The notes beneath the pieces are model-generated. The model did no database searches, had not been told where the DNA came from, and was given only the letters and a program-made list of their open reading frames with translations. Both the position numbers and the translations under genes were made by a program. A stretch of DNA of 20,693 bases, taken from assembly GCA_937895345.1 (NCBI GenBank), contig CALAWP010000091.1, positions 1 through 20,693 of the forward strand, read 5' to 3'. Origin of the DNA: an uncultured Paenibacillus sp. (lineage in GTDB: Bacteria; Bacillota; Bacilli; Paenibacillales; Paenibacillaceae). Below, piece after piece: positions 8,328 through 15,278 of the stretch; within the stretch, counting starts at the first letter, position 1; every line of letters starts with the position of its first letter.

Positions 8328-8738
8328 ATGAGAAACGCGTGGACCCCTGAAGGGTATTCTTCCGTTGTTCCGCAATTACGCGCGGAACATGCCGATCGAT
8401 TGCTGGACTTTTTGCAAGCCGTTTTCGATGCGGAAGTGCTTCACCGCGCGACGGATGAACATGGAAAGGTAACACATGCCGAGGTGCGAATCGGGCATGG
8501 GATCGTCGAAGTATCGGATGCTAACGAGGCATGGCCGGCCAATGAATCTTCATTGCATGTATTTGTTCCCAACACGGACGAGTGCTATAGGCGAGCTTTG
8601 GAGGCGGGAGCGGTTTCCCTGTATGAACCGGCGGACATGCCGTATGGGGAAAGAAGCGGCGGCATCAAAGACGAATTCGGCAACAGCTGGTTTATTGCAA
8701 CGTTTCAAAGAGGCGAAGGGCGCGGCTATTACGATTGA
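8328..8738 (+). CDS. VOC-family (glyoxalase/PhnB-like) protein
   Basis: A 136-residue single-domain cytosolic protein starting at ATG 8328 with AGGAGG 8 nt upstream. The pattern of a helix (HADRLLDFLQAVFDAEVL), an edge strand (THAEVRIGHGIVEVSDA), a second paired module (SSLHVFVPNTDECYRRALEAGA) and a C-terminal DEFGNSWFIATF fits the vicinal oxygen chelate fold, closest to PhnB/YdfO-type proteins. Such proteins act as isomerases, dioxygenases or drug-binding resistance proteins; the substrate here cannot be told. It follows an AraC-type regulator, a common local-control arrangement. Confidence 0.85.
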   Translation: MRNAWTPEGYSSVVPQLRAEHADRLLDFLQAVFDAEVLHRATDEHGKVTHAEVRIGHGIVEVSDANEAWPANESSLHVFVPNTDECYRRALEAGAVSLYEPADMPYGERSGGIKDEFGNSWFIATFQRGEGRGYYD

Positions 8739-8827
8739 TTACATACTTAAATCGAGCTCTAACTGCCAAATACGGAAGATATAGCGTCCCACCGACTTTA
8801 CAAGGCTGCATAACATAATCGTGAATA

Positions 8828-8880
8828 CGGAGCGCATTCGGATGACCGAATTGCGCTCCGTCCAAGTTCTAAGAAGGAGT
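8828..8880. repeat. Hairpin repeat copy 1
   Basis: Inverted repeat CGGAGCGCATTCGG (8828-8841) and CCGAATTGCGCTCCG (8846-8860) around ATGA. It is followed by TTCTAAGAAGGA. A second copy of hairpin plus tail lies at 9773-9826. It could serve as a terminator after the VOC gene, but there is no T run. The surrounding stretch 8739-9024 holds no gene I can support. Confidence 0.65.
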
Positions 8881-9024
8881 TGTGATGCTGCGGGCGGCAC
8901 AACGGTCCGTTTCTTCGACAGAAACGAACCAAGAGCAACCGCAGAATAATAGAAAGTGGATGCCGCAAAACAAGGCGGTGTGGACCGTCATCCCCATAAC
9001 GGCCTTCCCTCTTTCCTTCCATAC

Positions 9025-9280
9025 TTACGATCCTTCAACAAACCTCACGATCTCCGGGAATAGTTCTTCCGCATGGGTCAAATTTAACATGTGATCTCCC
9101 CCTCGATCGCAGTGAACTGAATATTAGGCAGCGCCCGATAATACTGTTCGATGGCGAGGTTGTCCTCGTGATCTCTCGTTCCGCGAATGAACAGAGTCCT
9201 TGTAAGGGTTTCATGCAATTTCTCGATGGCAGGCGGATTGGCCACACAGCGCCATAATAACGGGTATCTTTTGATATCGT
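9025..9280 (-). pseudogene. Alpha/beta hydrolase C-terminal remnant
   Basis: In one frame from about 9278 the minus strand reads DIKRYPLLWRCVANPPAIE, LTRTLFIRGTRDHEDNLAIE and YYRALPNIQFTAIEG. After a one-base shift in a G5 run (9098-9102) it reads DHMLNLTHAEELFPEIVRF and stops at 9025. This is the typical C-terminal third of an alpha/beta-fold hydrolase: the strand before the catalytic Asp (LFIRGTRDH) and the catalytic His region (GDHMLNLTH). The N-terminal two thirds, including the nucleophile elbow, are absent. The fragment is fused directly to the rhamnosidase remnant, so a deletion joined the two genes. Confidence 0.8.
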
Positions 9281-9663
9281 GCCGTACAACGATTCATAAG
9301 TCGCAAAAGCGTACTGTAAGGTCCCTCCGGGACAAGGCTGCAGCACAAAATGTTTGTAGCCGGGCTTGTCCTTGACCGGACGAATGCCGGCAGTATAAGC
9401 GAAGAGAAAGTCGCATACTGCGCCGTAAGCGTAATGATTCAAGGAACGCCAAGTGCGTTGGTCCCTTCCCGTAATAGGGGCGTAATATCGTAGGTTTAAA
9501 CTTGCAGTCTCGTATAATATGATGTAAAGCCCGGAGCGAAGAGCTGGTCGCTTCCCTCCTGTCCGTTGATATAGAAACGATAAAGCCCTTTGGCAAAAAG
9601 AAAGCGGTTTCGTATCTTCCGAAAATGAATCCGCCCCGCCAAGCGGAGCAGCCGGTTTTTCAT
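9276..9663 (-). pseudogene. Alpha-L-rhamnosidase (GH78-type) remnant
   Basis: ATG 9663 has AGGAGG upstream. The frame reads GLYRFYINGQEGSDQLFAPG and FTSYYTRLQV, then TAA at 9496-9498 where the family has Q, then TYDITPLLREGTNALGV. This is the N-terminal beta-sandwich of bacterial alpha-L-rhamnosidases. After ALGV (about 9446) the text jumps, in a different frame, to the extreme C-terminus SLNHYAYGAVCDFLFAYTAG, PGYKHFVLQPCPGGTLQYA and TYESLYGTI (to about 9276). The catalytic (alpha/alpha)6 barrel, several hundred residues, is lost. The gene would have released L-rhamnose from pectin-type glycans, consistent with the galactan locus nearby. Confidence 0.85.
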
Positions 9664-9772
9664 ATCTGTTGCCTCCTAGCGGGACTGATATGGTGGAAAA
9701 AGGTTCGTCTGTACGCTAAGGCTTGATAGACAAGCAACTCGTGGATGTGGTGACAGTACGGCAACTATTCTA

Positions 9773-9826
9773 GAGGAGCCCATTCGGATGATCGAATGGC
9801 GCTCCTCTTCGTCCTGAGAAGGATTT
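9773..9826. repeat. Hairpin repeat copy 2
   Basis: Inverted repeat GAGGAGCCCATTCG (9773-9786) and CGAATGGCGCTCCTC (9793-9807) with one bulged base and a GATGAT loop. The tail CCTGAGAAGGA matches copy 1 at 8828-8880. It lies just beyond the LysR stop codon and may act as that gene's terminator. The region 9664-9772 shows nothing recognisable. Confidence 0.65.
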
Positions 9827-10697
9827 ACATACGAAAAACATGGGAAGCTATGTTAAGAAGTGCTTTTACGGCTGGAGAGGCTGCGGATATCGAAGGGCAA
9901 GCTAGTGCGATGGTTCGCCAATGTTCCGTATCCAAACGACTGATATGAAGGTTGGGCTGCGTCTTCAAAAACAGGGCGGGACCAATAGTAATGCCGAGCC
10001 CTTCTTGTACCATATTGGAAATCGTGCTGCAGTCCTTCACTTCGAAGCGGATACAGGGCGTCACCATCGCTTGCTGAAATATTTCTTGAACATGGGACTG
10101 GTACATCCCCGTCGGCATAATAAACGGTTCATCCTGTAAAGCTAGAACCGATATGACGTCGTCTTGGTTAAATTTATGAGCGATGGAAGTAGCCACGACC
10201 ATCTCATCTTTTACAAGCGGAACCCATTCGAAAGTTGATTTCGCATCCGGCTGCACGACAAAACCAATATCGATAACAGCGGTAGATAACCACTCCGTTA
10301 TCTCCTCATACGTTCCCTCATACAATCGGAACTCGATCTTAGGATGCTGCTTCTGGAATTGAGTCAGGATTTTGGGCAACAAGCAGGCCGATGCACTGGC
10401 AAACGTGCCGATGCGGATCGTTCCCACCTCCAATTCCGAGGTCAGCGCGATCTCCTGCTGAATTATTTCCATTCGGTTTAGTATTTCCCGTATGTGAACA
10501 ATCGTTCTCCGCCCCAAATCCGTAAGCATCAGTCCATTCTTCCGATCGCGAATCAGCAACGTTGAGCCCCATTCGGATTCCAGATTTGCGATCGCATGGC
10601 TGACAGCTGATTGCGTCATATTCAATTGTTCGGCGGCTTTGGTGAAACTCCCTAATTCAACCACCTTGTCGAACACTTCAAAACGGGCAATAGTCAT
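9825..10697 (-). CDS. LysR-family transcriptional regulator
   Basis: A 290-residue regulator starting at ATG 10697. Residues 2-60 are the winged helix-turn-helix (FDKVVELGSFTKAAEQL, MTQSAVSHAIANLE). Residues about 90-285 are the periplasmic-binding-like effector domain (GTIRIGTFASASACLLPKIL, DIGFVVQPD, MVQEGLGITIGPALF). It is transcribed divergently from an MFS exporter across an 89-bp gap with a LysR-type box, so it most likely controls that exporter and itself. The upstream ribosome binding site is weak (GGAG 13 nt away, or GAGAAAAA). The effector is unknown. Confidence 0.94.
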   Translation of the reverse strand: MTIARFEVFDKVVELGSFTKAAEQLNMTQSAVSHAIANLESEWGSTLLIRDRKNGLMLTDLGRRTIVHIREILNRMEIIQQEIALTSELEVGTIRIGTFASASACLLPKILTQFQKQHPKIEFRLYEGTYEEITEWLSTAVIDIGFVVQPDAKSTFEWVPLVKDEMVVATSIAHKFNQDDVISVLALQDEPFIMPTGMYQSHVQEIFQQAMVTPCIRFEVKDCSTISNMVQEGLGITIGPALFLKTQPNLHISRLDTEHWRTIALACPSISAASPAVKALLNIASHVFRM

Positions 10698-10726
10698 AAG
10701 TTTTTCTCATCTCCAAGATGAAATAT

Positions 10727-10741
10727 ATCAATTTTACTAAT
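10727..10741. promoter_or_regulatory. Candidate LysR-type operator
   Basis: Imperfect dyad ATCAATTTTACTAAT with the T-N11-A spacing typical of LysR boxes, placed between the divergent LysR and MFS genes. AT-rich flanks (for example TATATT on the minus strand) could supply -10 boxes for either direction. Confidence 0.45.
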
Positions 10742-10786
10742 CATAACACCGCCTTTAAAATGAAGGCAAGAACAGGGGGAGAGAAC

Positions 10787-11977
10787 ATGAATCGTTTGGG
10801 AATTTATCTTCTGGCACTGGGCGCATTTGTAACCGGCACTGCCGAGTTTGTAGTGTCCGGCATTTTGGAGTTAATCGCGGGAGATCTGAACGTGTCCATT
10901 GCAAAATCTGGTCAATTGGTTACGTTGTACTCGCTGTCTTATGCGTTCGGAGCTCTATTTTTGATTATGCTGACCGCCAAGTTTGAACGTAAACATGTGT
11001 TGTTGTGCGCCATGCTTACGTTTACTGCAGGCAACCTGATCGCATTCTTCAGTGATCATTTCGGCGTCCTGATGGTTTCCCGTATCGTCCTGGCGATGAG
11101 CGGCGGACTATATATCGTGATTGCTACACACTATGCAGCCAGACTTGCGCAGCCCGACAAACGGGGCAACGCGATCTCTATCGTGATGACAGGCTTTTCG
11201 ATATCATTGGTGCTTGGGGTGCCGTTTGGAACGCTGCTGGCTGCCTATATGGACTGGCGATACATTTTTTTGATAATTGCAGCTTTAACGATGATCAACC
11301 TCCTATTACTTTATCGATTCATTCCAAAGCTGGATGGAGACGAACCGACGCCATGGAGACATCAAGTGCAGCTGCTGCGAAATCAAACATTGATTCTGGG
11401 CTTGATGATCACCGTTTTCTGGATTCTCGGTTACACGATGATATTCGCCTATATCGGCCCATTTTTGACCAGATTAGCCAACTTTTCTATTGAAACGATC
11501 AGTATGGCGTTGTTCGTGTTAGGAGTATTTGCCTTTATCGGGGCGCGGTTCGGAGGGCATGCAGCCGATAAATGGGGCCCTGCTCGCACAATAACCATAA
11601 GCTTGCTCGTGCATGCGGCCGCTTTGATTTCGTTCACTGTGATGAAAGGATCTTCGTTCGGCGTCTTTGTCATCTTGATGATCTGGGGAGTAGCGGCATG
11701 GACGACGACGCCTGCCAATCAGGTCTATTTGATCTCATTACAGCCTCAAGCCGCGGAAACGATCTTAAGCTTCAATACGGCACTGATGAATATCGGGATG
11801 ACGTTAGGCGCAGGTTTCGGAGGTGCGGCGATTCATCATGTATCCGTGCTGAATCTGGGTTGGATGAGCGGAACGGTTGTCCTGTTTGCGCTAGCCATTG
11901 CCGTATATACCTTTGCTTCTCGCAAGAAACGGCCGAGCCGATACGATTCTAACTTAGCTGAAACTGAATTCCGTTAA
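10787..11977 (+). CDS. MFS transporter, DHA1-type drug/sugar efflux family
   Basis: A 396-residue inner-membrane exporter with about 12 membrane segments. ATG 10787 is chosen because GGGGGAGAG lies just upstream and the protein then starts at the usual MNRLGIYLLALGAF; an upstream in-frame ATG at 10718 lies in the operator region. The N-terminus (FVTGTAEFVVSGILELIAGD) and loop ARFGGHAADKWGPAR match AraJ/YdhP-type proteins of the DHA1 group, which export drugs or sugars by proton antiport. The C-terminus is hydrophilic. It is divergent from the LysR regulator and followed by a strong terminator, so it is a single-gene unit. The substrate cannot be told. Confidence 0.93.
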   Translation: MNRLGIYLLALGAFVTGTAEFVVSGILELIAGDLNVSIAKSGQLVTLYSLSYAFGALFLIMLTAKFERKHVLLCAMLTFTAGNLIAFFSDHFGVLMVSRIVLAMSGGLYIVIATHYAARLAQPDKRGNAISIVMTGFSISLVLGVPFGTLLAAYMDWRYIFLIIAALTMINLLLLYRFIPKLDGDEPTPWRHQVQLLRNQTLILGLMITVFWILGYTMIFAYIGPFLTRLANFSIETISMALFVLGVFAFIGARFGGHAADKWGPARTITISLLVHAAALISFTVMKGSSFGVFVILMIWGVAAWTTTPANQVYLISLQPQAAETILSFNTALMNIGMTLGAGFGGAAIHHVSVLNLGWMSGTVVLFALAIAVYTFASRKKRPSRYDSNLAETEFR

Positions 11978-11983
11978 AGTCGG

Positions 11984-12020
11984 AATCGTGCCGGAACGCC
12001 TCGGCACGATTTCTTCTTTC
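11984..12020 (+). terminator. Rho-independent terminator of the MFS gene
   Basis: Perfect 10-bp stem AATCGTGCCG (11984-11993) and CGGCACGATT (12002-12011), 8-nt loop, followed by TCTTCTTTC. It begins 7 bp after the MFS stop codon. Confidence 0.88.
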
Positions 12021-12083
12021 GCTTGCACTCCGCGCCAGCCCGCGTGATTGCCCAAACGGCCTCGCAGACACCCGAGTATAAAA

Positions 12084-12114
12084 TTCTTATATGCCCACCG
12101 GGCGTTTCTTATAT
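12084..12114 (+). promoter_or_regulatory. Direct repeats TTCTTATAT upstream of the galactanase promoter
   Basis: Two identical 9-bp repeats at 12084-12092 and 12106-12114, 22 bp apart (two helical turns), flanking a small GCCC-ACC-GGGC dyad. The second abuts the -35 region of the TATAAT at 12137. This layout fits an activator of the AraC type, such as the one at 18690; that link is inference. Confidence 0.5.
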
Positions 12115-12119
12115 ATCCA

Positions 12120-12146
12120 TTGAATTGGAAACGCTTTATAATTCAA
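12120..12146. promoter_or_regulatory. 27-bp dyad with cre-like core overlapping the -10 box
   Basis: Outer arms TTGAATT (12120-12126) and AATTCAA (12140-12146), inner arms AAA and TTT, centre CGC. The core TTGGAAACGCTTTAT matches the catabolite responsive element pattern with one mismatch. The -10 box TATAAT (12137-12142) sits inside the right half, so a bound CcpA or LacI-type protein would block transcription. Confidence 0.55.
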
Positions 12147-12156
12147 ACCGTAACGA

Positions 12157-12193
12157 CATCAGGGATTGACCGAACGGCATCAAGGTTGACCGA
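12157..12193 (+). promoter_or_regulatory. Direct repeats in the galactanase leader
   Basis: CATCAGGGATTGACCGA (12157-12173) and CATCAAGGTTGACCGA (12178-12193) are near-identical direct repeats. Their TTGACCGA cores are exactly 20 bp apart, on one face of the helix. They lie between the -10 box and the start codon. They could be a second regulator site; TTGACC also resembles -35 boxes but no matching -10 follows. Confidence 0.5.
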
Positions 12194-12239
12194 CAAGAAA
12201 GGGTGCATTCATTCACTCAAAGAAAGCGAGGAATTTCTC

Positions 12240-13877
12240 ATGAAAAAGACAGGCAAGCGTTTGGGATTATGGCTGTGCGCCGCCGCGTTATTGTTCCCCG
12301 TCATCGGCAGCAAGCCGCACGTTCACGCTGCGTCAGGCGATCTCATTATGGGCGCGGACGTTTCGATGCTGTATGAGGTTGAATCGCTGGGCGGCAAATT
12401 TTATGAAGACGGCGTTCAGAAGGACGCACTCGATATTTTAAGCTCGAACGGCATGGACTACGTCCGCCTGCGGCTGTGGGTCGATCCGTACGACAGCCAG
12501 GGCAATCCGTACGGCGGCGGCACAAACGATCTCGCCACCACGATCTCGCTCGCCCAGCGGGCCAAGGCGGAGGGCATGGGCATTCTGCTGGACTTCCACT
12601 ACAGCGATTTTTGGGCCGACCCCGGCACGCAGACAAAACCGAAAGCTTGGCAGAACCTGACCTATTCGCAGCTGAAGACCGAGGTGTACAACTATTCCAA
12701 AAACGTAATCACCGCCATGAAACAGGCGAACGTGCTGCCGGGCATGGTGCAGATCGGCAACGAAACGACTTCGGGCATATTGTGGGACGACGGCAAAATT
12801 ACGAACAACGATTTTACCCAAATGGCCGAGCTGATGTCCGCCGGCATTTCCGGGGTAAAGGACGCGCTCGCCGCTGGTGAAGACGTGGAAATCGTGCTTC
12901 ATATCGACCACGGAGGCGACAACAATCTGTACCGCTGGTGGTTCGACAGCATTACGGCGCAAGGCGTCGACTTTGACATTATCGGCTTGTCCTATTACCC
13001 GTTCTGGCACGGCACGATGGGCGAGCTGCAGTACAACTTGAACGACATCAGCCAGCGCTACGGCAAGGACGTCATGATCGTGGAGACCGCATACGGCTGG
13101 ACGCTGGACGACGGAGACGGACTCGGCAACTCTTTCTATACCGCAGAGGAAAGCACCGGCGGCTATCCCGCAACGCCGCAAGGCCAAATCGCATATATGC
13201 GTGATCTGAAAGAAATTATGCTGGACGTGCCGAACGGCCGGGGGCGCGGCATTTTCTGGTGGGAGCCGGCCTGGCTGCCGGTCGAAGGCGCCAACTGGGG
13301 AACGGAAGCCGGCAAGCTGTACAACGACGACACCGGCCTGCTGTCCAATCCGTGGGACAATCAAACGCTGTTCGACTTTAACGGCAACGCGCTGGAGTCG
13401 TTAAGCGTGTTCTCCGAGAGCGCGCCGGACAACAAGGTGTTGAACCACAGCTTTGAACAGGATGGCTGGACGAACACGCCATCCGGCTGGGGCGTATGGG
13501 CCGCGAATGCGGGCGACCTGGACGCGGTCAAGGTGGAACAGCCCGGCGTGACGGGCAGCTATAAGCTGACGCATTGGAAGGCCACCTCCTATACCGCCTC
13601 GACCTATCAGGTCGTGACCGGCCTGCCGAACGGCACGTATTCGTTTACGGCATGGGTGTTGAACAGCGGCGGGCAGAACGCAGCTTATATCTACGCCAAA
13701 AACTACGGAGGCGCCGAACGTCAGACGGCTTTGCCGGTCAGCCCGACGCAGTGGGTCAAGGTGCGCATCGACAACATTCAGGTGACCAACGGGCAATGCG
13801 AAATCGGCATCATTTCGTACGCCAACGCGAACAACTGGATCAACATGGACAACGTCAAGCTGTACAAAACGAATTAA
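12240..13877 (+). CDS. Secreted GH53 endo-beta-1,4-galactanase with C-terminal carbohydrate-binding module
   Basis: A 545-residue extracellular enzyme that cuts beta-1,4-galactan in pectin side chains. ATG 12240 follows GAGG 8 nt upstream and begins a signal peptide (residues 1-31, cut near VHAAS). An open stretch upstream to 12048 lacks a signal and a ribosome binding site and is not used. The GH53 domain spans about residues 34-400: GADVSMLYE, LLDFHYSDFWADPG, acid/base E175 in QIGNET and nucleophile E282 in IVETAYGWT, then FWWEPAWLP. Residues about 403-545 (VLNHSFEQDGW to NNWINMDNVKLY) form a jelly-roll module resembling galactan-binding CBM61. It is the first gene of the galactan cluster and has a paralogue without signal peptide at 17524. 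Confidence 0.95.
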   Translation: MKKTGKRLGLWLCAAALLFPVIGSKPHVHAASGDLIMGADVSMLYEVESLGGKFYEDGVQKDALDILSSNGMDYVRLRLWVDPYDSQGNPYGGGTNDLATTISLAQRAKAEGMGILLDFHYSDFWADPGTQTKPKAWQNLTYSQLKTEVYNYSKNVITAMKQANVLPGMVQIGNETTSGILWDDGKITNNDFTQMAELMSAGISGVKDALAAGEDVEIVLHIDHGGDNNLYRWWFDSITAQGVDFDIIGLSYYPFWHGTMGELQYNLNDISQRYGKDVMIVETAYGWTLDDGDGLGNSFYTAEESTGGYPATPQGQIAYMRDLKEIMLDVPNGRGRGIFWWEPAWLPVEGANWGTEAGKLYNDDTGLLSNPWDNQTLFDFNGNALESLSVFSESAPDNKVLNHSFEQDGWTNTPSGWGVWAANAGDLDAVKVEQPGVTGSYKLTHWKATSYTASTYQVVTGLPNGTYSFTAWVLNSGGQNAAYIYAKNYGGAERQTALPVSPTQWVKVRIDNIQVTNGQCEIGIISYANANNWINMDNVKLYKTN

Positions 13878-13942
13878 TGGACCATGCCGCTTTCGGGGCG
13901 GCAAAGACATAGAGCTCTGAATTCAGGGGGAGGACTAGTTTG

Positions 13943-15253
13943 ATGACGAAGACTGCGACTTTCAAAAGATGGACAAGCTTTGCGCTCGCAACGATGCTGA
14001 TTGCGGTTTCCGCCGCGTGCGGCGCCGATCAGGGCGGCAAGGCTGGGGGCAATAGCGGCAGCATCGGCAATACCGGCGCCAATGACGGCACGAACGCAAA
14101 TACCGGCGAACCGGCGGGCAAGCCTGACCATCTGCTCGTCTGGGCCAACGACGATGCCAACCACCTCAAGGCGGTGCAGCAAATGGCGGAAGCGTACGGG
14201 CAAGCGCACGGCATCCGGGTGGAGGTCGTGCCGGTCAGCGCGGCGGAGCAGGTGCAGAAGCTGGCGCTGGCGGCGCCTTCCGGGCAAGGACCCGATCTGT
14301 TCTTCCAGCCGCAGGACCGTCTGGGCGACATCGTGCTGCAGGGCTTGGCCGAGCCCGTTGACACGGATGACAGCGTCATGGCCGGATACAGCGAAGCGGC
14401 GCTGAGCGCGGTCCGATACGACGGCCGTATGTACGGTTATCCGGTGTCGATCGAGACATATGCGCTATATTACAACAAGGAGCTGGTGCCGAATCCGCCG
14501 GCCACGATCGAGGAAGCGGCTTCCATGGCCGCCGGTCTGACCGACCCGAGTCAGGACCGTTACGGTTATCTGATGATGCCGGACTTCTATTATACAATTC
14601 CGTTCATTGTGAACTACGGCGGTTATGTGTTTGGCGGAGAAGCGGGCCATTACGACGCCGGCGATATCGGATTGAACAACGAAGGCGCGGTTGCCGGGCT
14701 GCAAAGCTTCCAGAAGTTTGCCAAGGACGTTGCGATACCGGAAACGGTGACGATCGACATCATCAACACGCTGTTTGCGGAAGGCAAGGCCGGCATGGCC
14801 GTGAACGGCTTGTGGTCCTTGAAGACGTATCAGGAGCAGTTGGGCGACAAGCTTGGAACGGCGCCGCTGCCGGCCGTAAACGGCAAGTCGTCTCCCTCCT
14901 TTGTCGGCGTCAAATCATGGTTTATTTCCTCTTACTCCGAATATCCGGAAGCGGCGATGGATTTGGCGGTTTACTTGACAAATGATGACAACGCGCGGCT
15001 GTACCATGAGACGACAGGCGAAATTCCGGCCCGCACGGCCGTGCAGGACGCAATTAAGGACGAGAGCTACCAGGGCTTCGTGAAACAAATCGAAAGCGGC
15101 ATTCCGATGCCGAACATTCCGGAGATGACGCCGATATGGGAAATGAACAACGCGCTGGGCTTTATATTGAAGGGCGAGGACGTCTCCTCCGTACTGAACG
15201 AAACGGTCGATATCATTAATCAGCAAATCGCCGCTTTCGGCAAAGCCAACTAA
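13943..15253 (+). CDS. Sugar ABC transporter substrate-binding lipoprotein (galacto-oligosaccharide)
   Basis: A 436-residue solute-binding protein of the maltodextrin (family 1) type. GGGGGAGG lies 9 nt before ATG 13943; TTG 13940 is an alternative. A signal peptide with lipobox VSAAC puts the lipid-modified cysteine at residue 26, followed by a Gly/Asn/Thr-rich tether (30-62) and the binding fold (LLVWANDDANHLKAVQQMA, GPDLFFQPQDRLG, YGYPVSIETYALYYNKEL, AEGKAGMAVNGLWS). It is the equivalent of B. subtilis GanS/CycB. It follows the secreted galactanase by 65 bp and precedes the two permease genes, so galacto-oligosaccharides are the likely ligand. Ligand specificity is inferred from context. 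Confidence 0.92.
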   Translation: MTKTATFKRWTSFALATMLIAVSAACGADQGGKAGGNSGSIGNTGANDGTNANTGEPAGKPDHLLVWANDDANHLKAVQQMAEAYGQAHGIRVEVVPVSAAEQVQKLALAAPSGQGPDLFFQPQDRLGDIVLQGLAEPVDTDDSVMAGYSEAALSAVRYDGRMYGYPVSIETYALYYNKELVPNPPATIEEAASMAAGLTDPSQDRYGYLMMPDFYYTIPFIVNYGGYVFGGEAGHYDAGDIGLNNEGAVAGLQSFQKFAKDVAIPETVTIDIINTLFAEGKAGMAVNGLWSLKTYQEQLGDKLGTAPLPAVNGKSSPSFVGVKSWFISSYSEYPEAAMDLAVYLTNDDNARLYHETTGEIPARTAVQDAIKDESYQGFVKQIESGIPMPNIPEMTPIWEMNNALGFILKGEDVSSVLNETVDIINQQIAAFGKAN

Positions 15254-15278
15254 GCTTTCATAAAGGAGCATGATCGAC

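Noticed and set aside
8884..9094. A short plus-strand frame with a good ribosome binding site (GAAGGAG, 5 nt before ATG).
   Set aside because: It runs antisense through the hydrolase remnant, has no recognisable sequence, and the GAAGGA belongs to the hairpin repeat tail found again at 9817-9822.
12438..13364. A long minus-strand open frame opposite the secreted galactanase.
   Set aside because: The plus strand encodes a complete GH53 enzyme with catalytic residues; the antisense frame has no family features.
13886..13902. Small hairpin GCCGC / GCGGC between the galactanase and lipoprotein genes.
   Set aside because: A 5-bp stem without a T run is too weak to call a terminator; at most it could affect mRNA stability.
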